A DNA stretch of 64,000 nucleotides from Siphonodentalium dalli (GCA_032622095.1 CP136066.1:113791319-113855318), one strand, 5' to 3'. Shown: positions 34,956 through 48,022, counted from the stretch's first letter. Notes: generated by a model from the letters alone, not told the origin. Program-made: numbers and translations.

Positions 34956-37900
34956 CATGTGTCCAATTCGTGCTCCTCCATTGAAACTTCGTGCGAAATT
35001 CCGCGCTTTTCCAGTTTTCCAGACCATAGCTGGACTTACACTTACACGACATATAGCTGTAGAGGGCACAGGCTGTATTGATGGGCGATTGAGCTGAAAT
35101 TTGATAATTATAGTCACTCCCATATGAGAACTGCACGTGCCAATCAACAATTCTAGACATCGTCAGCGTCATGCGTTTTTAATATCGAATACCAGCCTGT
35201 TCTCCCGAAAACAAGCACACTATCTTCTGGTAATATAACTTGTTTTAGATAGATAATCTGCTTAGAATAGTCTCAATTTGAGTCGATAATGTGCTGAAAA
35301 TGTGAGTGATTTAGTCACATTGTCTACTCACAATCAGGCGATTCTAAGCAGATTATGTGCGGACAATGACGCAAATAAGCCAACTCACAACTATTCAGGT
35401 GTACGCTCTTTAACTGTGTTTTCACTGTGACCCGCACCATAAAACGAAATAACGGATATGACTCCATTATCTGCTTATTTCAGAATCAATAATCACATTA
35501 TGTACCTATTTCATATTATAGGTCGATTAAGTGCGTATTTTTGTGAGGATATGTTGCGAATACCATAGCTGCAATGAACATTTCGGCTAAACTATCGAGA
35601 AAAAAAAATTCGCTGAAATATTTATTGCACTAAGAGACTTCTATAGACGTAATTCGTGCTCTCCAACTCACAAATTTTCCACTTTTTTTACCTAAAATTT
35701 TATTTCACGTTCGATATTCATTCGATATTCAGATATTCATTAATTATTCGCGTGAAGTTAGTTCGACGTTCGATATTCGGCACTTAGAATATTAAAAACA
35801 AATCAGGTTTCGTTTTATGCATGAGGGGTGCGCCATGAGTAAAAAATTCGTGCTCTCCCACTGAATGTTCGAAATTCCGCGCATTTCATGTTTTCCAGAC
35901 CATATCTGGACACTTTACACTTTCACCACATATAGCACCCATTGAGCTGAAATTTTATAATTATATAGTCACTCCCATATGAGAACTGCACGTGTCAATC
36001 TACAAGTCTGGACATGGTCAACGTACGTCATGCGTTTTCGATATCGAATACCATAGCTGGACTGAAAATTTCGGCTATCATATCGAGAAAAAAAAATCGC
36101 AGAAAAAATTATTGCACTAGGAGATGACATAATTCGTGCTCTCCAACTCACAAATTTTATTTCACATTCGATATTTATTCGATATTCAGATATTCATTCG
36201 AGATTTCACGAGAAGTTAGTTCGACGTTCGATATTCGAGATTCGGCACTTAGAAAATAAATATTAAAATCAATTTTCGTTTTATGCATGAGGGGTGCGCC
36301 ATGAGTCCAATTCGTGCTCTCCCACTGAAACTTCGTGCGAAATTCCGCGCTTTTCCTGTTTTCCAGACCATAGCTGGACTTGTATTGACGGGCCGATTGA
36401 GTTGAAATTTGATAATTATAGTCACCCCCACATGCCAATCTACAATTCTAGACATGGTCAGCGTCATGTGTTTTCAATATCGATTACTATTCTCGAATGA
36501 ATATCTGAATATCGAATGAATATCGAACGCGAAGTAAAATTTCAGCTTAAAAAAGTGGAAAATTTGTGAGTTGGAGAGCACGAATTAGGTCTATAGAAAA
36601 GTCTCCTGGTGCAATCAATTTTTTTGGGATTATTTTTTTCGATATGTTAACCGAAATTGTCAGTCAGGAAAAGCGCGGAATTTCGCACGAAGTTTCAGTG
36701 GGAGAGCACGAATTGGACTATGACGCACCCCTCATGCACGGAACGAAAATTGATTTTTTTTTTATTTTCTAAGTGCCGAATCTCAAATATCTTATTTTCA
36801 GCACATTATCGACTAAAAATGGGCCTATTCTAAGCAGAATATCTATCTAAAACAAGTTCAATTATTAGCAGATAATATGCCTGTTTTCGGGAGAAGAGGC
36901 TGGTTTTTATATTCAAAACGCATGGCCCAGGTGGCCACTTACGTATCAAGCTGCAAAACAGAGTTCAGTCCCCTCGCTACACTATGTCTGACAGCTGCCA
37001 GCATGTGTATTTTCTTAAAGGTACTCAATCCGATCAGACGCTCCTAAATTACTATTTCTTTGGCTTCGGGGGTAAACAATATTTGATTCGAGCCGAGGAA
37101 CACACACATCAAAGCTCAGAGTGATCAGATATCGATTTTTGAAGTTTGTTATTTCTCGAGATGTGTAATAATATGTGGTCCAGAACACGTGGTCAAACGG
37201 AGGGTCTCGGACAAAATTGCGATGAAGATTGATAACTCTAAAATCAAGTGGTGATACTTTAGTGATAATACGGCCATATTTTGTGGAACAAAATGTTGAT
37301 AAATAACAAGTTTTGGGAAATTTGATACCATAGTTGACAGTGGTTAGCATTATTTTGTTGCATTAAATCGATTCTGATAACTAAAGCGTATTTTTAAGAA
37401 ATGTTGTAGTTGTTGTTGTATCTTGATTGTATGGGGACCGTCTGATCGGATTGAGTACCTTTAATTAAATCGAATTTTTTTTATTGAAGTGTTTTAACAG
37501 TTACAATTCATTCTGGCCTGATCTAGATAATTTTCAAATGAATATGGACTGTTCAGTTTCTCAAAATAATGCAGAATGAATTGTAATCTACAAAAGTCTC
37601 AAATAAATACATGAGTGATTTCTTCACATTATATGTAGGTGCTGGCAGTGGTAAGTCATGCGTAGCTGGGGACCGAATTGGTTGCCACGATGAATCGCGA
37701 ATGAGGTTTCGAGGTTAACACATATTTATAATATACATAGGTATTTACTGCTGCATATAATAATTATGTACATTCGCTCCATTAGCATTAATTATCGAAA
37801 TTGACGAGCATTTTCATAGCACTTTAATGGTAGTATATACAATCATAATTATGAAGCCACAAGGAATCACCCTTGTGGCAATTTATACAAGCTCAACGTC

Positions 37901-40683
37901 TTCAATTAAGCGGCAAGTCGCGTTGGCTCCAATAAGCGTAGAATACCGGAGTGTGACTTCCGAGAGCTACAACATCACTGACAACTAAGGTCACTCATGC
38001 CAAATAGAGTTATCCGCTCCGAGCATGCGCAGAAAATATTGTCACTTCCGTCCGTTCCAACTTTTGTCCACAGAGCGAGGACGTAAAATTTTCCCCGCCC
38101 TCCCACCCTACGGTGGCCAGGCCATCGGTTCTATCGGTCGTCTCTTCCCCCGGCGGCCGCGCACGGTCGCGTGTCCCATTCTTGTCGCTGGTGGCTCGCC
38201 GCCACGCGCGGCGTTCATAACTCCCCTCGTTACCCCGTGGTACTCATCGCATCGGCGCGTCTCTTCTCGGTTCGTGGCTCTTCACCCCCGCTGGTGCTAC
38301 CCCATCGCGACTGGTGCCTCTCTCCTGCCGCCCCTCTCCCCCTCCGCTTCCGCTCTCCTCCCAGCGATGCTTCATCCGCCGCGGATGCTACTCCTCAGTT
38401 TCTGCGCCGCTTGTTGTTTCTGCTTCACCACCGCGTCCGCCTCAGTCGCCGCTTCCACCTCTCCCGCCGCCTATACGTCACCGCCGCCAAGGCCCCAACC
38501 GCTGTCTCTAACCCACCCACAGCTCACACCACTCCCGCCGCCACATTGTTTTTGTTTTGTTTTTGCTTCACCCCTTGCCTCCCCCCGCTGTTTCTGTTTT
38601 TAACCTGCTTCACCTTCGAGCCGCCGCTCAGGCTTCAGCCGCTGCTCCGGTCACCCACGCCGCCAACGCGTCACACGCTGGTTCTGTCTGGACCCACATT
38701 ATCCGGCATCTGCTGCTCGTGCCGCATCACGTCGAGCTCTGCGATCCATGCTATCCGAAGACTGGGCCGTCACACCACCAGCTTTGCTGCTCGAGCCGCC
38801 TCCCATCGAGCTCTGCATCCGCTGCTCTTGCTCGCCTGCTGCTATTGTTATCACCCGCTGCTCTTGCATAACTCTTGTTATCACCCGCTGCTTGTATCAC
38901 CCGCTGCTTGTATCACCCGCTGCTTGCATCACCCGCTGCTTGTATCATCCGCTGCTTGTATCACCCGCTGATTGTATCACCCGCTGCTTGTATCATCCGC
39001 TGCTTGTATCACCCGCTGCTTGTATCACCCGCTGCTTGTATCACCCGCTACTCTGGTATCACCCGCTACTCTGGTATCACCCGCTACTCCGGTATCACCC
39101 GCTGCTCCTGTATCACCCGCTGCTCCTGTATCACCCGCTGCTCTTGCATCTCCCGCTGGCACTGCATCACCCGCTACTCACGGTTCGCCGCTGTTCACGC
39201 TTCGCTCGCTGTTCCCACTTCGCCCGTCGCTTCCGCTTCGCCCGTCGCTTCCGCTTCACCCGCCGCTTAGGGTACTTCCGCCGCTTACGCACATTCCGCC
39301 GCTTCCGCTCCACCCGCAGCTTCCGCTCCACCCGCCGCTTACGACCCGCCCGTCGCTTCCCATTACCCCCGCATGCGCTTCCCCAGCCGTATCTCACCCG
39401 CCCGCTGCCTCTGCCTCACCTACCGCTTATCCGTTCCCGCCGCTCCTGTCTCTCCCGCTCCCTCGCCTCTCCCGTCGTATCTGGTCTTCTCCGCGTTTCT
39501 CTTCGCGTGCTACTTCTGCCTCGCCTTCCGCTTCTGTCCCACCCGCCGGTTCCGCCATTCCGCCGCTCTCCACCCACCCGTGACCACGGTTCACTGCTAC
39601 TCATGCATCACCGCCTCTTCCGCTCCACATCACGCTTATGCCTGGGTCGGCGTACCACCGGCATCTGCCACTCGAGCCGTCTCCCATCGAGCTCATTTCA
39701 TCCCGCACCCGATGCGTTGGCCACGCCATCAGCGTCTGCTGCTCGAGCCGAATCTCCATCGAGCCCATTTCATCCCGCACCGCTGTGCTTGGGCCGACAC
39801 ACCACCAGCATATGCTGCTCGAGCGGTACCCATCGAGCTCATTTCATTCTCTGCTTCACCCGCTGCTTCTCATTACCGCCGCTACCGCTTACCCGCCGCT
39901 AACGCCTCCACCGCTGAGTATCCCTCATTGCCGCTAACGCCTCTCCTCCCCTTTTTGCCTCTACCGCCGACTCCGCTTCCCTGTCGCTTCCTGCTCCTTC
40001 TGCTGATTCGGATTATCCGCCGCTCATGCCATCGCCCGCCGATCTCGCTTCACCCGCTACTCATACCTCACCGCCTCTTCATATTCATGCGCTGCTTATG
40101 CCCGGGTCGACATACCACCGGCATCTGCCGCTCGAGCCGTCTCCCATCGAGCTCATCTCATCCCGCACCCTAGCTGCCCGGGACGCTACCCTCCAGCATT
40201 TGCTGCTCGAGCCGAATCCCATCGAGCTCATCTCACCGTCTGCTTCACCCGCTGCTTTTCATTACCGGAGCTACCGCTGCTGCCGCCTCCCCCGCTGGTT
40301 ATACATCGCCGCCGCTTCCGCCTATCCTCCGCTTTTGCTTACCCGCCGCCTCTGCTCCCCCCCCCCCCCCGCCGCGTTGGCTCCCGCTGTTGCTCCGGCT
40401 TCTTCGCCGCTCACACTCCTACCTCAGCTCACGTCTCGCCTGCTACACCTGCCTCACCCCATCTTCGCTTCATGCGCTGCTTATGTCCGGGCCGACACCC
40501 ACCGGCATCTGCCTCTCGAGCCGTTTTCCATCGAGCTCATTTCACCGCACCCGCGATGCCTGGGCCGCCGCTCCACCAGCATCGGCTGCTCGAGTCGAAT
40601 CCCATCGAGCTCACCTCATCTCACCCACTTCTTCGCCCGCTGCTTCTTATTCCGCGCTCCCAACCCGCCCGCCGCTGCCGCCT
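34956..40683 (+). repeat. Tandem unit 2 of 3 (5728 bp)
   Basis: Near-identical to unit 1, lacking one 21-bp minisatellite repeat (near 39307) and two C residues. The left junction reads CCGCCTCAT/GTGTCC, joining the CpG-rich sequence seen at 46415-46425 to the sequence seen at 29208. Confidence 0.95.
37019..37460. mobile_element. TTAA MITE, unit 2 copy
   Basis: Same element carried along in tandem unit 2, with TTAA at 37015-37018 and 37461-37464. Confidence 0.85.
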
Positions 40684-43600
40684 CATGTGTCCAATTCGTG
40701 CTCCTCCATTGAAACTTCGTGCGAAATTCCGCGCTTTTCCAGTTTTCCAGACCATAGCTGGACTTACACTTACACGACATATAGCTGTAGAGGGCACAGG
40801 CTGTATTGATGGGCGATTGAGCTGAAATTTGATAATTATAGTCACTCCCATATGAGAACTGCACGTGCCAATCAACAATTCTAGACATCGTCAGCGTCAT
40901 GCGTTTTTAATATCGAATACCAGCCTGTTCTCCCGAAAACAAGCACACTATCTTCTGGTAATATAACTTGTTTTAGATAGATAATCTGCTTAGAATAGTC
41001 TCAATTTGAGTCGATAATGTGCTGAAAATGTGAGTGATTTAGTCACATTGTCTACTCACAATCAGGCGATTCTAAGCAGATTATGTGCGGACAATGACGC
41101 AAATAAGCCAACTCACAACTATTCAGGTGTACGCTCTTTAACTGTGTTTTCACTGTGACCCGCACCATAAAACGAAATAACGGATATGACTCCATTATCT
41201 GCTTATTTCAGAATCAATAATCACATTATGTACCTATTTCATATTATAGGTCGATTAAGTGCGTATTTTTGTGAGGATATGTTGCGAATACCATAGCTGC
41301 AATGAACATTTCGGCTAAACTATCGAGAAAAAAAAATTCGCTGAAATATTTATTGCACTAAGAGACTTCTATAGACGTAATTCGTGCTCTCCAACTCACA
41401 AATTTTCCACTTTTTTTACCTAAAATTTTATTTCACGTTCGATATTCATTCGATATTCAGATATTCATTAATTATTCGCGTGAAGTTAGTTCGACGTTCG
41501 ATATTCGGCACTTAGAATATTAAAAACAAATCAGGTTTCGTTTTATGCATGAGGGGTGCGCCATGAGTAAAAAATTCGTGCTCTCCCACTGAATGTTCGA
41601 AATTCCGCGCATTTCATGTTTTCCAGACCATATCTGGACACTTTACACTTTCACCACATATAGCACCCATTGAGCTGAAATTTTATAATTATATAGTCAC
41701 TCCCATATGAGAACTGCACGTGTCAATCTACAAGTCTGGACATGGTCAACGTACGTCATGCGTTTTCGATATCGAATACCATAGCTGGACTGAAAATTTC
41801 GGCTATCATATCGAGAAAAAAAAATCGCAGAAAAAATTATTGCACTAGGAGATGACATAATTCGTGCTCTCCAACTCACAAATTTTATTTCACATTCGAT
41901 ATTTATTCGATATTCAGATATTCATTCGAGATTTCACGAGAAGTTAGTTCGACGTTCGATATTCGAGATTCGGCACTTAGAAAATAAATATTAAAATCAA
42001 TTTTCGTTTTATGCATGAGGGGTGCGCCATGAGTCCAATTCGTGCTCTCCCACTGAAACTTCGTGCGAAATTCCGCGCTTTTCCTGTTTTCCAGACCATA
42101 GCTGGACTTGTATTGACGGGCCGATTGAGTTGAAATTTGATAATTATAGTCACCCCCACATGCCAATCTACAATTCTAGACATGGTCAGCGTCATGTGTT
42201 TTCAATATCGATTACTATTCTCGAATGAATATCTGAATATCGAATGAATATCGAACGCGAAGTAAAATTTCAGCTTAAAAAAGTGGAAAATTTGTGAGTT
42301 GGAGAGCACGAATTAGGTCTATAGAAAAGTCTCCTGGTGCAATCAATTTTTTTGGGATTATTTTTTTCGATATGTTAACCGAAATTGTCAGTCAGGAAAA
42401 GCGCGGAATTTCGCACGAAGTTTCAGTGGGAGAGCACGAATTGGACTATGACGCACCCCTCATGCACGGAACGAAAATTGATTTTTTTTTTATTTTCTAA
42501 GTGCCGAATCTCAAATATCTTATTTTCAGCACATTATCGACTAAAAATGGGCCTATTCTAAGCAGAATATCTATCTAAAACAAGTTCAATTATTAGCAGA
42601 TAATATGCCTGTTTTCGGGAGAAGAGGCTGGTTTTTATATTCAAAACGCATGGCCCAGGTGGCCACTTACGTATCAAGCTGCAAAACAGAGTTCAGTCCC
42701 CTCGCTACACTATGTCTGACAGCTGCCAGCATGTGTATTTTCTTAAAGGTACTCAATCCGATCAGACGCTCCTAAATTACTATTTCTTTGGCTTCGGGGG
42801 TAAACAATATTTGATTCGAGCCGAGGAACACACACATCAAAGCTCAGAGTGATCAGATATCGATTTTTGAAGTTTGTTATTTCTCGAGATGTGTAATAAT
42901 ATGTGGTCCAGAACACGTGGTCAAACGGAGGGTCTCGGACAAAATTGCGATGAAGATTGATAACTCTAAAATCAAGTGGTGATACTTTAGTGATAATACG
43001 GCCATATTTTGTGGAACAAAATGTTGATAAATAACAAGTTTTGGGAAATTTGATACCATAGTTGACAGTGGTTAGCATTATTTTGTTGCATTAAATCGAT
43101 TCTGATAACTAAAGCGTATTTTTAAGAAATGTTGTAGTTGTTGTTGTATCTTGATTGTATGGGGACCGTCTGATCGGATTGAGTACCTTTAATTAAATCG
43201 AATTTTTTTTATTGAAGTGTTTTAACAGTTACAATTCATTCTGGCCTGATCTAGATAATTTTCAAATGAATATGGACTGTTCAGTTTCTCAAAATAATGC
43301 AGAATGAATTGTAATCTACAAAAGTCTCAAATAAATACATGAGTGATTTCTTCACATTATATGTAGGTGCTGGCAGTGGTAAGTCATGCGTAGCTGGGGA
43401 CCGAATTGGTTGCCACGATGAATCGCGAATGAGGTTTCGAGGTTAACACATATTTATAATATACATAGGTATTTACTGCTGCATATAATAATTATGTACA
43501 TTCGCTCCATTAGCATTAATTATCGAAATTGACGAGCATTTTCATAGCACTTTAATGGTAGTATATACAATCATAATTATGAAGCCACAAGGAATCACCC

Positions 43601-46422
43601 TTGTGGCAATTTATACAAGCTCAACGTCTTCAATTAAGCGGCAAGTCGCGTTGGCTCCAATAAGCGTAGAATACCGGAGTGTGACTTCCGAGAGCTACAA
43701 CATCACTGACAACTAAGGTCACTCATGCCAAATAGAGTTATCCGCTCCGAGCATGCGCAGAAAATATTGTCACTTCCGTCCGTTCCAACTTTTGTCCACA
43801 GAGCGAGGACGTAAAATTTTCCCCGCCCTCCCACCCTACGGTGGCCAGGCCATCGGTTCTATCGGTCGTCTCTTCCCCCGGCGGCCGCGCACGGTCGCGT
43901 GTCCCATTCTTGTCGCTGGTGGCTCGCCGCCACGCGCGGCGTTCATAACTCCCCTCGTTACCCCGTGGTACTCATCGCATCGGCGCGTCTCTTCTCGGTT
44001 CGTGGCTCTTCACCCCCGCTGGTGCTACCCCATCGCGACTGGTGCCTCTCTCCTGCCGCCCCTCTCCCCCTCCGCTTCCGCTCTCCTCCCAGCGATGCTT
44101 CATCCGCCGCGGATGCTACTCCTCAGTTTCTGCGCCGCTTGTTGTTTCTGCTTCACCACCGCGTCCGCCTCAGTCGCCGCTTCCACCTCTCCCGCCGCCT
44201 ATACGTCACCGCCGCCAAGGCCCCAACCGCTGTCTCTAACCCACCCACAGCTCACACCACTCCCGCCGCCACATTGTTTTTGTTTTGTTTTTGCTTCACC
44301 CCTTGCCTCCCCCCGCTGTTTCTGTTTTTAACCTGCTTCACCTTCGAGCCGCCGCTCAGGCTTCAGCCGCTGCTCCGGTCACCCACGCCGCCAACGCGTC
44401 ACACGCTGGTTCTGTCTGGACCCACATTATCCGGCATCTGCTGCTCGTGCCGCATCACGTCGAGCTCTGCGATCCATGCTATCCGAAGACTGGGCCGTCA
44501 CACCACCAGCTTTGCTGCTCGAGCCGCCTCCCATCGAGCTCTGCATCCGCTGCTCTTGCTCGCCTGGTGCTATTGTTATCACCCGCTGCTCTTGCATAAC
44601 TCTTGTTATCACCCGCTGCTTGTATCACCCGCTGCTTGTATCACCCGCTGCTTGCATCACCCGCTGCTTGTATCATCCGCTGCTTGTATCACCCGCTGAT
44701 TGTATCACCCGCTGCTTGTATCATCCGCTGCTTGTATCACCCGCTGCTTGTATCACCCGCTGCTTGTATCACCCGCTACTCTGGTATCACCCGCTACTCT
44801 GGTATCACCCGCTACTCCGGTATCACCCGCTGCTCCTGTATCACCCGCTGCTCCTGTATCACCCGCTGCTCTTGCATCTCCCGCTGGCACTGCATCACCC
44901 GCTACTCACGGTTCGCCGCTGTTCACGCTTCGCTCGCTGTTCCCACTTCGCCCGTCGCTTCCGCTTCGCCCGTCGCTTCCGCTTCACCCGCCGCTTAGGG
45001 TACTTCCGCCGCTTACGCACATTCCGCCCCACCCGCCGCCGCTTCCGCTCCACCCGCAGATTCCGCTCCACCCGCCGCTTACGTCGCCCGTCGCTTCCCA
45101 TTACCCCCGCATGCGCTTCCCCAGCCGTATCTCACCCGCCCGCTGCCTCTGCCTCACCTACCGCTTATCCGTTCCCGCCGCTCCTGTCTCTCCCGCTCCC
45201 TCGCCTCTCCCGTCGTATCTGGTCTTCTCCGCGTTTCTCTTCGCGTGCTACTTCTGCCTCGCCTTCCGCTTCTGTCCCACCCGCCGGTTCCGCCATTCCG
45301 CCGCTCTCCACCCACCCGTGACCACGGTTCACTGCTACTCATGCATCACCGCCTCTTCCGCTCCACATCACGCTTATGCCTGGGTCGGCGTACCACCGGC
45401 ATCTGCCACTCGAGCCGTCTCCCATCGAGCTCATTTCATCCCGCACCCGATGCGTTGGCCACGCCATCAGCGTCTGCTGCTCGAGCCGAATCTCCATCGA
45501 GCCCATTTCATCCCGCACCGCTGTGCTTGGGCCGACACACCACCAGCATATGCTGCTCGAGCGGTACCCATCGAGCTCATTTCATTCTCTGCTTCACCCG
45601 CTGCTTCTCATTACCGCCGCTACCGCTTACCCGCCGCTAACGCCTCCACCGCTGAGTATCCCTCATTGCCGCTAACGCCTCTCCTCCCCTTTTTGCCTCT
45701 ACCGCCGACTCCGCTTCCCTGTCGCTTCCTGCTCCTTCTGCTGATTCGGATTATCCGCCGCTCATGCCATCGCCCGCCGATCTCGCTTCACCCGCTACTC
45801 ATACCTCACCGCCTCTTCATATTCATGCGCTGCTTATGCCCGGGTCGACATACCACCGGCATCTGCCGCTCGAGCCGTCTCCCATCGAGCTCATCTCATC
45901 CCGCACCCTAGCTGCCCGGGACGCTACCCTCCAGCATTTGCTGCTCGAGCCGAATCCCATCGAGCTCATCTCACCGTCTGCTTCACCCGCTGCTTTTCAT
46001 TACCGGAGCTACCGCTGCTGCCGCCTCCCCCGCTGGTTATACATCGCCGCCGCTTCCGCCTATCCTCCGCTTTTGCTTACCCGCCGCCTCTGCTCCCCCC
46101 CCCCCCCCCGCCGCGTTGGCTCCCGCTGTTGCTCCGGCTTCTTCGCCGCTCACACTCCTACCTCAGCTCACGTCTCGCCTGCTACACCTGCCTCACCCCA
46201 TCTTCGCTTCATGCGCTGCTTATGTCCGGGCCGACACCCACCGGCATCTGCCTCTCGAGCCGTTTTCCATCGAGCTCATTTCACCGCACCCGCGATGCCT
46301 GGGCCGCCGCTCCACCAGCATCGGCTGCTCGAGTCGAATCCCATCGAGCTCACCTCATCTCACCCACTTCTTCGCCCGCTGCTTCTTATTCCGCGCTCCC
46401 AACCCGCCCGCCGCTGCCGCCT
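40684..46422 (+). repeat. Tandem unit 3 of 3 (5739 bp)
   Basis: Near-identical to units 1 and 2, with small differences in the minisatellite near 45030-45090 and CGCCTGGTGC at about 44564 where the others have CGCCTGCTGC. At 46423-46425 (CAT) the sequence leaves the repeat and continues into unique CpG-rich sequence. Confidence 0.95.
42747..43188. mobile_element. TTAA MITE, unit 3 copy
   Basis: Same element carried along in tandem unit 3, with TTAA at 42743-42746 and 43189-43192. Confidence 0.85.
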
Positions 46423-46425
46423 CAT

Positions 46426-47100
46426 CACGTACCACCCACTACTCATGTATCATCGCCTCTTCCGCTTCATGCGCTGCTTATGCCTGGGCCGTCATACCAC
46501 CGGCATCTGCCGCCCGAGCCGTTTCCCATCGGGCTCATCTCATCCCGCATCTCGATGCCTGGGCTACGCCCCACCGGCCTCTGCTGCTCGAGCCGACTCC
46601 CATCGAGCTCATCACATCCTCCGCTTCACCAACTGCTCATGTCTCATCCGCTACCTCGGTTTCGCCTCTGCTCCCCCCGCAACTTTTACTCATCCGCGGC
46701 TTGCTCCACTCGTCGTTTGTGCTTCCCCGTCGTTTCCCAGGGGCCGTGTGTTTTGTTTTGCTGCTCCTGCTGATGTCTTCGTTTCCCTCGCTGTGCTTGT
46801 CTAATTTCTCTTTCCAGCTGCTGTGCGGTCACATCGCCGGAGGGCGGGGCCTGCTGGTCCGGATCTAACCCGTGAACCACATCCATACATCACATTCATT
46901 CCACCGGATGCTGGGCCGACATACCACCAGTATCTGTCGCTCGAGCCGTGTCCCATCGAGCACATCACCGCCATTCACCATTCACATCTGCTCGAGTCGA
47001 CTCCCATCGGGCTCATCACGTCCATCTACCCAGATGCCTGGGCCGACACACCACCGGCATCTGCTGCTCGAGTCGAATCCCATCGAGCCTCACGTCGCAT
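46426..47100 (+). repeat. Right-hand unique part of the CpG block, more paired hairpins
   Basis: Further hairpin units have stems at 46512-46534, 46586-46608, 46939-46961, 46990-47012 and 47066-47088. The first has GCCCGA..TCGGGC in place of GCTCGA..TCGAGC, a two-sided change that preserves pairing. The one at 46990 has GCTCGA..TCGGGC, a G-T wobble. Between them lies a less repetitive stretch with TTTCTCTTTCCAG near 46804-46816, acceptor-like but with no supported exon. Confidence 0.65.
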
Positions 47101-47406
47101 GGAAGACCATCCGGACCGGCAGGCCCTCATTCAACCTCTGTAATCGTTTAAATTATTAAACATGTGGCCATCTCCGCAAAAACACCACTGAGTCTCTCTC
47201 AATCCCAACAAACTTAGGAAACAATGGTTATGGGCTCTCAATATGGGGTGGGGGAGTCCCCTGAATTAGGCCCGGATACGTGGTAGATAATGTTTAGACA
47301 GTTGGGGTCTTGTATAAACGGTATATAACATAATTGTAACAAATAGAAAACAAAATAGCGCTACTAAGGTGTACTATGATCACTATAACTGTAAGGGATG
47401 AGTTAA

Positions 47407-47836
47407 AGGTACTTAATCCGATCTATTTCTTTGGCTTCGGGGGTAAAAAATATTTGATTCGAGCCGAGGAACCCACCCCATCAAAGCTCAGATCGAGTGA
47501 TCAGATATCGATTTTTGAAGTTTGTTATTTCTCGAGATGTGTAATAATATGTGGTCCAGAACACGTGGTCAACCGGAGGGCCTCGGACAAAATTGCGATG
47601 AAGATGGATAACTCTAAAATCAAGTGGTAATACTTTAGTGATAATACGGCCATATTTTGTTGAACAAAATGTTGATAAATAACAAGTTTTGGGAAATTTG
47701 ATACCATAGTTGACAGTGGTTAGCATTATTTTGTTGCATTAAATATATTCTGATAACTAAAGCGTATTTTGAAGAAATGTTGTTGTTGTTGTTGTATCTT
47801 GATTGTATGGGAACCGTCTGATCGGATTGAGTACCT
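47407..47836. mobile_element. TTAA MITE with an in-window empty site
   Basis: TTAA at 47403-47406 and 47837-47840; ends AGGTACTTAATCCGATC and GATCGGATTGAGTACCT. The related locus at 26172-26175 has a single TTAA in the same context (GGTGAATTAACCAACAAT against GATGAGTTAA..TTAACCAATTAACAAT). This supports the boundaries and the 4-bp target duplication. It is about 5-10% diverged from the 31268 copy by eye. Confidence 0.85.
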
Positions 47837-47840
47837 TTAA

Positions 47841-48022
47841 CCAATTAACAATAATGAACACTCAAATACCACAAGAACTTGACTCGGTTCCCAATCAGCG
47901 TGAAATAATGAACTATCAAAGAAGTTCTTGTTTTTTTCTACATTTAATTCAATCGCAACTTCTCTGATTATCGTACTTGCAGAAATAGTCGTACGGAAAT
48001 CACCGAGGTTGGCCGATTGCAT
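47841..48022 (-). pseudogene. Diverged 3' fragment of the 26-kb gene
   Basis: The reverse strand reads SSLFHADWEPSQVLV, close to the KLFHADGEPSLQVL end of the 26227-26823 protein. The DNA CAAGAACTTG..ACTCGGTTCCC.ATCAGC is shared. Similarity fades after about 70 bp, and the rest of the 198-residue frame is absent. It was probably duplicated with its 3' flank and then interrupted by the TTAA MITE. Confidence 0.45.

Larger units (their letters stand above)
32102..47320 (-). mobile_element. Candidate Helentron-like (rolling-circle) insertion with CpG-rich interior
   Basis: The sequence left of 32102 matches 26010-26100, and the sequence right of 47320 matches 26101-26140. At 26.1 kb the two flanks are contiguous; here they are separated by the CpG-rich block. 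On the reverse strand the block begins near TTTATACAAG (complement of 47309-47318). It ends with a subterminal CTTGTATAAA, then a perfect 9-bp hairpin GCCACAAGG/CCTTGTGGC (32105-32128), then the flank. A short terminal repeat at one end, its partner placed inside the other end and a 3' hairpin are known traits of Helentron/Helitron2 elements and their HINE derivatives. Without the tandem duplication the element would be about 3.8 kb. There is no Rep/helicase gene, so it would be non-autonomous. The superfamily call is tentative. Confidence 0.45.

Noticed and set aside
32274-35081. Long overlapping open frames of 190-400 codons in the CpG-rich block and its copies
   Set aside because: All three forward frames are open because the sequence is C-rich and stop-poor, and the 16-bp repeat rotates the same peptide pattern through every frame. 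Unit spacing in the hairpin array is not a multiple of three. No domain is recognisable.
46804-46870. Acceptor-like TTTCTCTTTCCAG followed by an open stretch
   Set aside because: A lone acceptor-like string in pyrimidine-rich DNA with no upstream exon, donor site or conserved protein is not enough to call an exon.
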